The notes under the pieces were generated by a model, which did not search any database, was not told where the DNA came from, and saw nothing but the letters and a program-made list of their open reading frames with translations. DNA of 53,086 nucleotides, taken from Pseudomonadota bacterium. Its GTDB lineage: Bacteria; Pseudomonadota; Gammaproteobacteria; Pseudomonadales; Oleiphilaceae. Every line of letters starts with the position of its first letter. The stretch's first letter is position 1. Made by a program: the position numbers and the translations under genes. The DNA is taken from assembly GCA_023430625.1 (NCBI GenBank), contig JAEZAA010000025.1:1-53086 (forward strand), in the 5' to 3' direction. Shown here in pieces: positions 1-9,050 of the stretch.

Positions 1-2
1 CG

Positions 3-617
3 CCGGTTCTGCAGCGTCCGCTGTTATTGGGGGCGGATATCGTCATTCATTCCGCGACCAAGTACCTGGATGGGCAGGGTCGCTGTGTCGGCGGCGTGGT
101 CGTGGGCCCTAATGCGTTGATGGAGGAAGTCTATGGCTTCCTGCGTTCCGGTGGCCCGACCATGAGCCCATTTAACGCCTGGGTGTTCCTGAAAGGGCTG
201 GAAACGCTTGGCGTGCGGATGCGGGCTCACTGCGAAAGCGCGCTTGAAGTTGCCACTTGGCTCGAAACCCAGCCGCAGGTGGAACAGGTGTTTTACTGCG
301 GACTGCCATCACATCCCGATCATGCGCTGGTACAGCGCCAGCAAAAGGGTGGGGGAGGTGTCCTGTCGTTCCGGGTACGTGGCGGCAAGGAAGAGGCATG
401 GCGCTTCATTAATGCCACCAGGCTGGTGTCGATTACCGCAAACCTCGGTGATGCCAAGTCCACGATTACTCATCCAGCCACCACAACCCATGGCCGGGTT
501 GCCCCCGAAGAGCGTCTGCGAGCGGGTATCACCGATAACCTGATCCGCTTGTCTGTCGGCTTAGAGTCTGCCGCCGATATCATTGCCGACCTTGAGCGCG
601 GGTTGAAGGCGGTCTGA
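3..617 (+). CDS. metZ: O-succinylhomoserine sulfhydrylase, C-terminal part (5' end outside window)
   Basis: The reading frame is open from the left edge, so the N-terminus lies outside the window. The visible ~204 residues are the C-terminal half of a Cys/Met-metabolism PLP-dependent enzyme. The segment SATKYLDGQGR near the start carries the lysine that forms the Schiff base with PLP, and the GQGR-C-VGG context is typical of MetZ rather than of MetB or MetC. Further along, the SLGDAKS-type region (here NLGDAKSTITHP) and the closing IRLSVGLE block match the family. MetZ makes homocysteine directly from O-succinylhomoserine and sulfide in the cytoplasm, which fits with metH and the sulfite reductase gene further along this window. 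The frame ends in TGA with no obvious strong terminator. Family assignment is secure; the exact acyl-homoserine substrate is inferred from family resemblance. Confidence 0.93.
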   Translation, partial: PVLQRPLLLGADIVIHSATKYLDGQGRCVGGVVVGPNALMEEVYGFLRSGGPTMSPFNAWVFLKGLETLGVRMRAHCESALEVATWLETQPQVEQVFYCGLPSHPDHALVQRQQKGGGGVLSFRVRGGKEEAWRFINATRLVSITANLGDAKSTITHPATTTHGRVAPEERLRAGITDNLIRLSVGLESAADIIADLERGLKAV

Positions 618-966
618 CCTCCGGCTACTGCCGGGTCGATTCGTTGTCCCCTCTTGGGCTGGGTGTTCTGGGATGGATGTGATCACTGGCACACTGACCT
701 GACCAGGATTGGTCCCCGGCCGGCTTTTGTCGTCAATTTCCGGCCGAATCATTGGGTTATGGTCTATAGTTAGTGCAGCCTCTTATATCTCGGAATTTGC
801 GGCTAGATCCCGTCGGGGGCCTGTGCTACGGTCCCGTTCAGCTTTCTGATGAGATGTCAGTTTGTGGAGGTGGAATGGGAGGCCTGTGTTTGAGCCCTCC
901 TTTTCCGTTTCTGATGAAGGCTCTTGTCAGCTAATGTCGCCAGCTAACTGATACAAAACGGTATTC
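618..966. other. Intergenic region metZ-ftsK, no gene seen
   Basis: About 350 bases without a convincing reading frame. It must carry the ftsK promoter, but I could not find a -35/-10 pair with good spacing; a TATAGT hexamer at about 764-769 lacks a matching -35. The ftsK start is preceded by only a weak ribosome binding site. A short CCGGC/GCCGG hairpin lies just after metZ but has no T-tract. Confidence 0.5.
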
Positions 967-3489
967 ATGTCAAAGCAACAAACAGTGGCCCGACAGAAGG
1001 GTTTTCAGGACTATCTGGCTCAGGGCGTGCGGGAAGCTGCCCTGATTCTCCTCATGGCGCTGAGCATCTTTCTGTTGATGGCGCTGGTGTCCTATCAGCC
1101 GTCCGATCCAGGCTGGACCAGCACCGGCTATACCAGTACCGTCGCAAACTATGGAGGCCGCGCCGGCGCCTGGTTTGCCGATGTGCTGATCTATTTTCTC
1201 GGCTACGTCGCCTATCTGTTTCCCGTGCTGTTCGCCTATCGCGCCTGGACCATGTTCAGACGGCGCGGTGAGGATATGCCCTGGCAATGGCCGCTGGTCG
1301 CACTGCGCCTGTTCGGTCTGATACTCACCGTTACCAGTGCAACGGCGTTGCTCGCGTTGTATTCGGTAGCCGGGTTGAGCAGCGAGTCCGGCGGAATTCT
1401 CGGGCGGGAGCTGGCGGATCGCTCTATTCATTCGTTCAACCTGCGCGGCAGCACCCTGATCTGGGTATCCTCCTTTTTGATCGGCATCACCGTGTTGACG
1501 GGATTATCCTGGGTCAAGCTGATGGATTTTATCGGCGCCTCAACCCTGGCCTTGCTCAAGCGCTTCGGCATGGCGACCTGGGGTATGAAGGATCGGCTGC
1601 GATCCACGGAAGGCAAACGTGTTGATCCGCAACTGACCGGGCAGAAAGCCGCCAGTGCGCGTAGTGCACCGACAGTTGCCCAGGAGCCGGCTGTTCCCCT
1701 GTTGAGCGAGCGGGTCGAAAGCAAGCGACCTGGTTTGTTCAAGCGGCTGTTTCGACGGCAGGCTCCGGCCTCGGTGGCAACCGCGCCGGCGTTGCCTAAG
1801 CCCGAGAAGAAGCGCACCGAGCCGAAGATCAAGCAAGAACCCGTCATGCCAGATACACCGGTGGCGCCATTCGAGGACGAGCCAGAAAAGAAAATTCGTA
1901 TTCTGCCGTTCCAAAAGAAAGCCGCGGTCAGTAAACGGACCGTTGCGGAGAAGCAGCCCTCGTTGTTCGATGGCGGCGAGGGGCCCGTCCCTTCGCTGAT
2001 GCTGCTGGATCCGCCGGATGAGAACAAGCGGCCTGGCTATTCCAAAGAGGCCCTGGAAGAACTGTCCAGGCTGCTCGAGACCAAGCTGGCTGACTTTGGC
2101 GTCGAAGTCGAGGTGGTCGAGGTCAATCCGGGCCCGGTCATTACCCGCTTTGAGATTCGTCCGGCGCCGGGCGTTAAAGTAAGCCGTATCAGTAACCTGG
2201 CGAAGGATCTGGCGCGTTCGCTGGCGGTAGTCAGCGTGCGGGTGGTGGAGGTTATTGCCGGAAAGTCGGTGGTTGGGATCGAGATCCCGAACGAGTATCG
2301 GCAGATCGTGCGCCTGCGTGAAGTGCTGATGTCGAAGGAATATGGCGATACCGAGAATCCCCTGACGCTGGCGCTGGGCAACGACATCGGCGGCAATCCG
2401 GTGGTGGCCAACCTCGCCAAGATGCCGCACTTGCTGGTGGCGGGTACCACGGGCTCCGGTAAATCGGTGGGCGTGAACGCCATGCTGCTGAGCTTGTTGT
2501 TCAAGGCCACGCCGGACGAGGTTCGCCTCATCATGATCGATCCCAAGATGCTGGAGCTGTCGGTCTACGAAGGCATTCCTCATCTGCTGGCGCCGGTGGT
2601 GACCGACATGAAAGAGGCAGCGAATGCGCTGCGCTGGTCGGTGGCCGAGATGGAGCGCCGCTATCGCCTGATGGCGGCCATGGGTGTGCGTAACATTATT
2701 GGCTATAACCGCAAGATCAAGGATGCGCGGGAAGCGGGCGAGCCCATCAAGGACCCGTTCTGGAAGCCACAGGACAGCTTTGAGCAGGAGCACCCGGAAC
2801 TGGATACGCTGCCCTATATCGTGGTGGTGATCGACGAGTTCGCCGACATGATGATGATCGTCGGCAAGAAGGTGGAGGAATTGATCGCGCGGATCGCCCA
2901 GAAAGCACGGGCGGCCGGTATTCACCTGATCCTGGCGACCCAGCGTCCGTCGGTGGACGTGATCACGGGTCTGATCAAGGCCAACATCCCGACGCGGATC
3001 GCGTTCCAGGTATCCTCCAAGATCGACTCTCGCACTATTCTGGACCAAGGTGGCGCCGAACAGCTTCTGGGCCACGGCGACATGCTGTACCTGCCGCCTG
3101 GCACGGGCTTGCCGGTTCGTGTCCACGGCGCCTTCGTGGATGATCCGGAGGTCCACAGGGTTGTGGAGGAGTGGAAGAAACGTGGGGAGCCGGATTATAT
3201 CGAGGACATTCTCGAAGGCGGCGGCGACGGTGAGGCCGGCGGTTTTGGCGGGGCCGGTGGTGGCGGTGGCGACGGCGGTGACGCCGAGGGCGACGCACTT
3301 TATGATCAGGCCGTAGCCTTCGTAACCGAAAGCCGGAAAGCCTCGATTTCGGCGGTGCAACGGCGCTTCAAGATCGGCTACAATCGCGCGGCTAATCTTG
3401 TCGAGGCCATGGAGGCGGCGGGCGTGGTCAGCCCACCCAGTCATAACGGCGCACGCGAAGTATTGGCGGCGGCATCACCAAGAGATTAA
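967..3489 (+). CDS. ftsK: DNA translocase FtsK
   Basis: 840 residues. FtsK anchors at the division septum and pumps chromosomal DNA toward the dif site while activating XerCD recombination. Residues ~20-190 hold four hydrophobic membrane segments. A charged, Pro/Lys-rich linker of ~150 residues follows (shorter than in E. coli FtsK). The alpha/beta motor covers ~340-745, with Walker A GTTGSGKS at ~493-500 and Walker B VVVIDEFADMM at ~619-629. The C-terminal gamma domain (~775-835) is a winged helix containing ISAVQRRFKIGYNRAANL, which reads KOPS sequences. Between motor and gamma lies an unusually glycine-rich stretch (~751-776). lolA starts 2 bases after the stop, the usual gammaproteobacterial arrangement. 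The ATG is the first possible start and places the membrane segments correctly. Confidence 0.97.
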   Translation: MSKQQTVARQKGFQDYLAQGVREAALILLMALSIFLLMALVSYQPSDPGWTSTGYTSTVANYGGRAGAWFADVLIYFLGYVAYLFPVLFAYRAWTMFRRRGEDMPWQWPLVALRLFGLILTVTSATALLALYSVAGLSSESGGILGRELADRSIHSFNLRGSTLIWVSSFLIGITVLTGLSWVKLMDFIGASTLALLKRFGMATWGMKDRLRSTEGKRVDPQLTGQKAASARSAPTVAQEPAVPLLSERVESKRPGLFKRLFRRQAPASVATAPALPKPEKKRTEPKIKQEPVMPDTPVAPFEDEPEKKIRILPFQKKAAVSKRTVAEKQPSLFDGGEGPVPSLMLLDPPDENKRPGYSKEALEELSRLLETKLADFGVEVEVVEVNPGPVITRFEIRPAPGVKVSRISNLAKDLARSLAVVSVRVVEVIAGKSVVGIEIPNEYRQIVRLREVLMSKEYGDTENPLTLALGNDIGGNPVVANLAKMPHLLVAGTTGSGKSVGVNAMLLSLLFKATPDEVRLIMIDPKMLELSVYEGIPHLLAPVVTDMKEAANALRWSVAEMERRYRLMAAMGVRNIIGYNRKIKDAREAGEPIKDPFWKPQDSFEQEHPELDTLPYIVVVIDEFADMMMIVGKKVEELIARIAQKARAAGIHLILATQRPSVDVITGLIKANIPTRIAFQVSSKIDSRTILDQGGAEQLLGHGDMLYLPPGTGLPVRVHGAFVDDPEVHRVVEEWKKRGEPDYIEDILEGGGDGEAGGFGGAGGGGGDGGDAEGDALYDQAVAFVTESRKASISAVQRRFKIGYNRAANLVEAMEAAGVVSPPSHNGAREVLAAASPRD

Positions 3490-3491
3490 TT

Positions 3492-4112
3492 ATGCGTAAG
3501 CTCGTTTTGTTTCTGGTGTTTTTCCTGAGTCCCATGTTCGCCTCGGCTAACGAGGCGGCAGCTAAACTGGCCCAGTTGTTGGGCGACCTTAAATCCTATC
3601 AGGCCCTGTTTGTTCAGTACGTGGCGGACCAGAAAGGTACCCGCCTGCAGGAGACTGCCGGCTATATCCAGGTGAAGCGTCCGAACCTGTTTTTCTGGGA
3701 GACCCAGCCGCCGCTCGCGCAGCAGATCGTCTCCGACGGCAAGGAGGTCTGGATCTATGACCCGGATCTTGAGCAGGTGACCGTCAAGAAATTGGGTGGG
3801 GACGTGATGCAGACGCCCGCCATGCTGCTGAGTGGAAAACCCACGGATCTCGCGGCATCCTACCAGATCACCAGCGAGCCCGCGGGTGAGGGCGCCGAGG
3901 CGTTTCGTCTGGTTCCCAAGGGCAACGAATCCCTGTTCGAAGCGATGCGTCTGGTGTTCAAAAAGGGTCTGCTCACCGAGATGCGCCTGGAAGATTCCCT
4001 GGGGCAGCGCACGGTCATCAGTTTTTCCAAGATCAAGCTGAACCCCGAAATCTCGGATGAAACCTTCCAGTTTCAGATTCCCGAGGGCGTGGACGTCTTT
4101 CGCGAGCAATAG
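3492..4112 (+). CDS. lolA: Outer-membrane lipoprotein carrier protein LolA
   Basis: 206 residues, a normal length for LolA. A clear Sec signal peptide occupies residues 1-19, with a hydrophobic core and cleavage around FASA-NEA. The mature part has the LolA beta-barrel pattern: FVQYVADQKGTRLQETAGYIQVKRPNLFFWET near the N-terminus, then IWIYDPDLEQVTVKK-like strands. LolA carries lipoproteins released by the LolCDE transporter across the periplasm to LolB. The start codon lies 2 bases after the ftsK stop, so the gene is very probably co-transcribed and translationally coupled with ftsK. Family assignment is secure from the signal peptide, the motifs and the ftsK-lolA-rarA order. Confidence 0.95.
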   Translation: MRKLVLFLVFFLSPMFASANEAAAKLAQLLGDLKSYQALFVQYVADQKGTRLQETAGYIQVKRPNLFFWETQPPLAQQIVSDGKEVWIYDPDLEQVTVKKLGGDVMQTPAMLLSGKPTDLAASYQITSEPAGEGAEAFRLVPKGNESLFEAMRLVFKKGLLTEMRLEDSLGQRTVISFSKIKLNPEISDETFQFQIPEGVDVFREQ

Positions 4113-4176
4113 TCTGGCTTTGCGCTAATTCGCCACCGGCAATAGTGGCACAGGCGCAGCATTAGGAGCGCCGGCG

Positions 4177-5511
4177 ATGGCCGATCTGTTTTCCGATGAT
4201 TCAGTCAAATCGCCGCTGGCCGCGCGTATGCGGCCTCGTTCGCTGGACGAATACTTCGGACAGCAGCATTTGGTCGGACCCGGCAAGCCGCTGCGCGTTT
4301 GTATCGAGTCCGGCAATCTCCACTCCATGATTCTCTGGGGGCCTCCCGGCGTCGGTAAAACCAGTTTTGCCCGCCTATTGGCGGATGCCAGCAGTGCCCG
4401 GTTTGAAACGCTTTCCGCGGTCCAGGCCGGCGTCAAGGACATTCGCTCTGCCGCCGAACGGGCAAAAATGGCCCGCGAACGGGAAGGGCTGCGCACTATC
4501 CTCTTCGTGGATGAAGTTCATCGCTTCAACAAGTCTCAGCAGGACGCTTTTCTCCCATATGTGGAGGAAGGCGACTTTCTGTTTGTGGGTGCAACCACCG
4601 AAAACCCATCGTTTGAACTGAATAACGCTCTGTTGTCCCGCGCGCGGGTGTATGTGCTCAAGCCGCTGACGGAGCAGGAGCTCATCGATTTGCTGCGCCA
4701 CGCCCTGAGCGACCCGCGAGGGCTAGCGGAGCAGCCGGTAACGGTCTCGGACCACCACCTAGAAATCATTGCCCGCGCGGCGGATGGCGACGCCCGCCTT
4801 GCGCTGAATTACCTGGAAATCGCGTCGGATCTGGCGGTGCCGTCCGAGTCCGGCAAGGTCATTGACGATGCTGTGCTAGGGGAGGCGTTACAGACGTCCC
4901 TGCGCCGCTTCGATAAGGGTGGCGATCTCTTCTATGACCAGATTTCAGCCTTGCACAAAGCCGTTCGTGGCTCCGATCCCGATGGCGCCTTGTATTGGTA
5001 CGCGCGGATGCTGGACGGTGGCTGCGAGCCCCTTTATATCGCCCGGCGCGTGGTGAGAATGGCCAGTGAAGAGGTGGCAAACGCGGATCCCAGAGCGCTG
5101 GAAGTGGCGCTTAACGCCTGGCAGGTTCAGGAGCGCCTGGGGAGCCCAGAAGGCGAATTAGCCGTCGCACAGGCGATCGTCTACATTGCTGTTGCGCCTA
5201 AGAGCAATGCTGTCTATACCGCGTTCAAGGCGGCCATGGCACAAGTTCGGTCCACGCCGGGTTATGCCGTGCCCAATCATATCCGCAACGCACCGACCCG
5301 CCTGATGAAGGAGTTGGGGCATGGTGCCGAGTATCGATACGCCCATGACGAGCCCAATGCCTATGCGGCGGGCGAATGCTACTTCCCGCCGGAGCTGGCC
5401 GGCACCCGTTACTATCACCCTAGTGAACGGGGCCTGGAGAAAAAGATCCGGGATAAGCTCGATTACCTGAAATCGCTGGACGCGGTGAGCTCGAACAAGC
5501 GCTATCGCTGA
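4177..5511 (+). CDS. rarA: Replication-associated recombination protein RarA (MgsA), AAA+ ATPase
   Basis: 444 residues, normal for RarA. RarA is a clamp-loader-like AAA+ ATPase that acts at stalled replication forks with SSB. Walker A GPPGVGKT is at ~54-61 and Walker B FVDEVHRF at ~109-116, followed by the sensor-1 segment FVGATTENPSFELN and the arginine-finger region NALLSRARVY. The C-terminal tetramerisation domain is present, including PNHIRNAPTRLMKELGHG and YFPPEL-type motifs. The start has a good ribosome binding site (GGAG, 8 bases upstream of ATG). It lies 64 bases after lolA in the same direction and is probably in the same transcript. Confidence 0.96.
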   Translation: MADLFSDDSVKSPLAARMRPRSLDEYFGQQHLVGPGKPLRVCIESGNLHSMILWGPPGVGKTSFARLLADASSARFETLSAVQAGVKDIRSAAERAKMAREREGLRTILFVDEVHRFNKSQQDAFLPYVEEGDFLFVGATTENPSFELNNALLSRARVYVLKPLTEQELIDLLRHALSDPRGLAEQPVTVSDHHLEIIARAADGDARLALNYLEIASDLAVPSESGKVIDDAVLGEALQTSLRRFDKGGDLFYDQISALHKAVRGSDPDGALYWYARMLDGGCEPLYIARRVVRMASEEVANADPRALEVALNAWQVQERLGSPEGELAVAQAIVYIAVAPKSNAVYTAFKAAMAQVRSTPGYAVPNHIRNAPTRLMKELGHGAEYRYAHDEPNAYAAGECYFPPELAGTRYYHPSERGLEKKIRDKLDYLKSLDAVSSNKRYR

Positions 5512-5570
5512 ACCGCAACGCCGTCGCTGGGCGTGATTGTCACTGGATACCTTCGGATGCTGAGGTGTGA

Positions 5571-5945
5571 ATGAGCAGTGTGGCTTGGATTGGATTGGGC
5601 GGCGCCCTGGGTGCAGTCAGTCGATACCTCATGGCGCTGTGGGTCAACGGCTGGTGGGACCGCTCCTTTCCATTGGCGACTTTGCTGATCAATATCCTTG
5701 GCTCGCTGTTGATGGGCGTGGTCGTGGTTGTCCTGGTGGAACGCCTGCAGTTGGGACCCGAGTTTCGCGCCGCCCTGATGACGGGCTTTCTTGGCGGTTT
5801 CACGACCTTTTCCACCTTCTCCCTGGAAAGTTATAACCTTCTGGCCCAGGGCGAGCTTACTTCCGCGCTTTTGTATCTGTTGGCAAGCGTTATACTATGC
5901 GTCCTTGCGCTGGCGTTGGGTATTTGGCTGGCGCGGCTGATTTGA
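5571..5945 (+). CDS. crcB: Fluoride ion exporter CrcB/FluC
   Basis: 124 residues forming four hydrophobic segments, the usual size for a dual-topology Fluc channel. Diagnostic motifs are GGALGAVSRY in the first helix, LLINILGSLLMG (Asn at the pore) in the second and MTGFLGGFTTFSTFS in the third. The Phe residues and the TFST break form the fluoride pathway and central sodium site in characterised Fluc proteins. The ATG has a GAGG ribosome binding site just upstream. No crcB fluoride riboswitch was recognised in the 59-base gap after rarA, and its position inside the rarA-serS run suggests constitutive housekeeping expression. Confidence 0.95.
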   Translation: MSSVAWIGLGGALGAVSRYLMALWVNGWWDRSFPLATLLINILGSLLMGVVVVVLVERLQLGPEFRAALMTGFLGGFTTFSTFSLESYNLLAQGELTSALLYLLASVILCVLALALGIWLARLI

Positions 5946-6081
5946 TACGCGTCGACTCAATCGTAGTGAGATCGGTGACGCGGCGGTGACCAAGGGCTCT
6001 CACCCGAAAAGATTAAGCACAGGCGAGAACCGTCAGGGTTCCGCGGGAACATGCGGTTATTCGACAGGAAAAGGTTGATCG

Positions 6082-7356
6082 ATGTTAGACCCGAGACAGT
6101 TACGTGGCAATCCGGAGCAGGTTGCCGAGATTTTGGCAAAGAAACGCTTCACCCTGGATCTTGCCCGCTTTCAGTCGCTTGAAGAGCGCCGTAAGGCACT
6201 GCAGGTTAAAACCGAAGAGTTGCAAAGCGAGCAAAACCGACGCTCCAAGGGTATTGGCAAGCTGAAGGCCGCCGGGGAAGACATCGCACCGGTGATGGCC
6301 GAACTCAATGCGCTCAAGCAGCAGAAGACCGACGCCGAGCAGCAGTTGAAGGAGTTGCAGGACGAGTTCAACGACTTCCTGCTGGAGATTCCGAATCTGC
6401 CGGATGCATCGGTGCCTGCCGGCGCGGACGAAGAAGACAATGTGGAGGTTCGTCGCTGGGGACAACCCACGGCTCTTGAGTTCACGCCCCGCGATCACGT
6501 GGATCTGGGTGAGCAGCTCGGCCTACTGGATTTCGAAACGGCCGCCAAGATCTCCGGCTCGCGCTTTGCGGTAATGCGTGGCGAGCTGGCCCGGATGCAC
6601 CGGGCGCTGGTTCAGCTCATGCTCGATACCCATACCCTGGAGCATGGGTACCAGGAAATCTATGTTCCCTATCTGGTCAACCGTGACAGCCTGTACGGCA
6701 CCGGTCAGTTGCCGAAATTCGAAGCGGATCTGTTCAAGGTGCCCGGGGAAAAGGATTACTACCTGATCCCAACGGCTGAAGTGCCCGTGACCAATGTGGT
6801 GCGCGACCGAATCCTGGAAGAGAGCGAAGTGCCCACTCGGTTTGCCTGCCACACGCCCTGTTTCCGCAGCGAAGCCGGCAGCTATGGGCGGGACGTTCGC
6901 GGCATGATCCGTCAGCACCAGTTCGATAAGGTTGAGCTGGTGCAGATGGTCCGGCCCCAGGATTCCGAGGCGGCATTGGAAGAGCTGACCGGGCATGCTG
7001 AGAAAATTCTGCAGAAGCTGGAGTTGCCTTACCGGGTGGTTACCCTGTGCGGCGGCGATCTTGGATTCTCGGCGGCCAAGACCTACGACATCGAGGTCTG
7101 GTTGCCTGGGCAGCAGAAATACCGGGAGATCTCCTCCTGTAGTAATTTCCGCGATTTCCAGGCGCGACGCCTGCAAGCCCGCTGGCGCAATCCGGAGACG
7201 GGTAAGCCAGAGCTGCTGCATACACTGAATGGTTCAGGTCTGGCGGTTGGCCGCACCCTGGTGGCAATTTTGGAAAATTATCAGCAGGCGGACGGTCGTA
7301 TTCGCGTACCGGCTGCACTTCGTTCCTACATGGGTGGTGCCGAGTTCATCGGTTAA
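6082..7356 (+). CDS. serS: Seryl-tRNA synthetase
   Basis: 424 residues, standard length. Residues ~1-110 form the long antiparallel coiled-coil arm that contacts the tRNA-Ser variable arm. The class II catalytic core follows: motif 2 is FRSEAGSYGRDVRGMIRQHQ and motif 3 is NGSGLAVGRTLVAILENYQ. It charges tRNA-Ser (and tRNA-Sec where present). The start is preceded by AGGAAAAGG. A 136-base leader separates it from crcB. An inverted repeat follows the stop (see 7365-7392). One tRNA-Ser gene (UGA) is present elsewhere in this window. Confidence 0.98.
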   Translation: MLDPRQLRGNPEQVAEILAKKRFTLDLARFQSLEERRKALQVKTEELQSEQNRRSKGIGKLKAAGEDIAPVMAELNALKQQKTDAEQQLKELQDEFNDFLLEIPNLPDASVPAGADEEDNVEVRRWGQPTALEFTPRDHVDLGEQLGLLDFETAAKISGSRFAVMRGELARMHRALVQLMLDTHTLEHGYQEIYVPYLVNRDSLYGTGQLPKFEADLFKVPGEKDYYLIPTAEVPVTNVVRDRILEESEVPTRFACHTPCFRSEAGSYGRDVRGMIRQHQFDKVELVQMVRPQDSEAALEELTGHAEKILQKLELPYRVVTLCGGDLGFSAAKTYDIEVWLPGQQKYREISSCSNFRDFQARRLQARWRNPETGKPELLHTLNGSGLAVGRTLVAILENYQQADGRIRVPAALRSYMGGAEFIG

Positions 7357-7364
7357 CCGCCGAT

Positions 7365-7392
7365 GCCCTGGAGGGCTCCTGGCCTCCAGGGC
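7365..7392 (+). terminator. Perfect 10-bp hairpin between serS and cysG
   Basis: Arms GCCCTGGAGG (7365-7374) and CCTCCAGGGC (7383-7392) are perfectly complementary around an 8-base loop. The stem is strong, but no run of T follows, so it is an uncertain intrinsic terminator. It could instead be an mRNA 3'-end stabiliser or a partial terminator between serS and cysG. Confidence 0.4.
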
Positions 7393-7458
7393 TCTGGCCA
7401 ATTTTGCCAGTTTCCTGTCTTTCAACGTCGGTAACGCATTGCCTGTAAGGAATCGACC

Positions 7459-8838
7459 ATGGAGTTTCTGCCGCTTTTCTTCGATTTGAAAGGGCGCCGA
7501 TGCCTGTTGGTTGGCGATCAGGATATCCTGACGCGAAAGGGCGATCTGCTGCGGCGCGCCGGTGCACAATTGGAGGTGGTCAGCGATAAGCCCTGTGCGA
7601 GCTTGCAGACGTTGATTGCCCAAGCCGACGCACGGCATCACAGTACAGGTTTTACACCCAGCCTGCTGGAAGGTGTCGAGCTGGTCGTGGCCGCAGCGGA
7701 TGATGAGCAGTTAAACCAACAGATATCGGAGGCGGCGCGTACGCGGGGGCTGCCGGTCAATGTGGTCGAACGCCCGGATCTCAGTTCGTTCGTATTTCCT
7801 TCGATCATCGACCGCTCACCAATCCTGGTGGCGGTGTCCAGCGGCGCTCAATTGCCTGTCCTGACCCGTCTGGTGCGTAGTCGCCTGGAATCCCTGATCC
7901 CTCATGCCTACGGTCGCTTGGCGCTGGTTGCGGCTGAGTTTCGTGACCAGGTCCGGGCGCGGTTTCCGCAGCTCAACCAACGCCGACGGTTTTGGGAGTC
8001 GGTCCTGGAAGGGCAGATCGCCGATCTGGTATTGGGCGGACGTGAGGACAAGGCGCGGCAAGCCATCACTGAGGCATTGGAGAAGCCCGAAACGCTCGGC
8101 CAGCTGGGCGAGGTGTATTTGGTCGGGGCGGGTCCCGGCGATCCCGACCTGTTGACCTTCAAGGCCTTGCGCCTGATGCGTCAGGCCGACGTGGTGCTCT
8201 ATGACCGGCTGGTGTCTGCGGAAATTCTTGATCTGGTGCGCCGGGACGCGGAGCGCATAGATGTGGGCAAGGCACGCTCGAACCACACACTGCCGCAGCA
8301 GGAGATCAACGAGCTGTTGGTGACACTGGCTCAGCAAGGCCGCCGGGTCCTGCGTCTAAAGGGCGGCGATCCATTCATTTTTGGCCGTGGCGGTGAGGAA
8401 ATCGACCGTCTCGCAGACGCAGGCATTCCGTTTCAGGTGGTGCCCGGCATTTCGGCGGCCAACGGATGTGCTGCTTATGCCGGTATTCCGCTTACACACC
8501 GTGATTTCTCCCAGTCGGTCCGGTTCGTCACCGGGCACCTGAAGGACGATAGCTGCAACCTGCCATGGCAAGAGTTCGTTCATGAGCGGCAAACGCTGGT
8601 GTTCTATATGGGGCTGGTGGGACTGCCCATTATCTCTCGTGAACTCCTTGCCCATGGCATGCGGGCTGACATGCCGGTCGCCCTGGTTTCACGGGGTACC
8701 ACGCGCCATCAGCGAGTTGTCACTGGTACGCTTCAGGACATTGCACGCAAGGTGGAAGAGCAGGGCGTACCAGGCCCGACCATCATCATCATTGGCGACG
8801 TTGTAAGCCTGCGTCAGAAACTGCGTTGGTTGGATTAA
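7459..8838 (+). CDS. cysG: Siroheme synthase CysG (trifunctional)
   Basis: 459 residues, the usual length for the fused enzyme. The N-terminal part (~1-205) is the NAD-dependent precorrin-2 dehydrogenase/ferrochelatase, with a Rossmann opening (PLFFDLKGRRCLLVGD) and the VNVVERPDLSSFVFPSIIDRSP segment. The C-terminal part (~215-459) is the SAM-dependent uroporphyrinogen-III methyltransferase: VYLVGAGPGDPDLLT, then RLKGGDPFIFGRGGEE, then VVPGISAANGCAAYAGIPLTHR. Together they convert uroporphyrinogen III to siroheme, the cofactor needed by the sulfite reductase encoded at 35633-37294 in this window. A good ribosome binding site (AAGGA) precedes the ATG. Confidence 0.97.
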   Translation: MEFLPLFFDLKGRRCLLVGDQDILTRKGDLLRRAGAQLEVVSDKPCASLQTLIAQADARHHSTGFTPSLLEGVELVVAAADDEQLNQQISEAARTRGLPVNVVERPDLSSFVFPSIIDRSPILVAVSSGAQLPVLTRLVRSRLESLIPHAYGRLALVAAEFRDQVRARFPQLNQRRRFWESVLEGQIADLVLGGREDKARQAITEALEKPETLGQLGEVYLVGAGPGDPDLLTFKALRLMRQADVVLYDRLVSAEILDLVRRDAERIDVGKARSNHTLPQQEINELLVTLAQQGRRVLRLKGGDPFIFGRGGEEIDRLADAGIPFQVVPGISAANGCAAYAGIPLTHRDFSQSVRFVTGHLKDDSCNLPWQEFVHERQTLVFYMGLVGLPIISRELLAHGMRADMPVALVSRGTTRHQRVVTGTLQDIARKVEEQGVPGPTIIIIGDVVSLRQKLRWLD

Positions 8839-8992
8839 GGATTTAGGACGTACAACGCATCGCTTTGCCCGGTGCGTCATCAATCTAATTCAGGGCTTGT
8901 GGCGGATCGTTCAGCAGGCGGCATGCCGCTCGGCTATTAAGCGTTTAAATTTTGGATTAAGAAGCGGGCGCAGATAAAGTGGCTGGTGCATT

Positions 8993-9034
8993 CTGCGCGC
9001 TGCGCCAACCATGAAATCTGGCGCAGCGTCGCAG
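8993..9034. repeat. Long inverted repeat between convergent cysG and aroF
   Basis: CGCTGCGCCA (8998-9007) pairs perfectly with TGGCGCAGCG (9019-9028) across an 11-base loop. The stem continues with CTGCG (8993-8997) against CGCAG (9030-9034) after a single bulged base. No T-tract follows on either strand, so it is either a non-canonical bidirectional terminator or an mRNA-protecting hairpin at the 3' end of aroF. Confidence 0.5.
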
Positions 9035-9050
9035 GAACAGGATGTTGCGG

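Noticed and set aside
1540..3444. Long open frame (634 codons) on the minus strand opposite ftsK
   Set aside because: It is the antisense shadow of a GC-rich, strongly conserved gene; its translation is Arg/His/Gln-rich with no domain, and ftsK itself is unambiguous.
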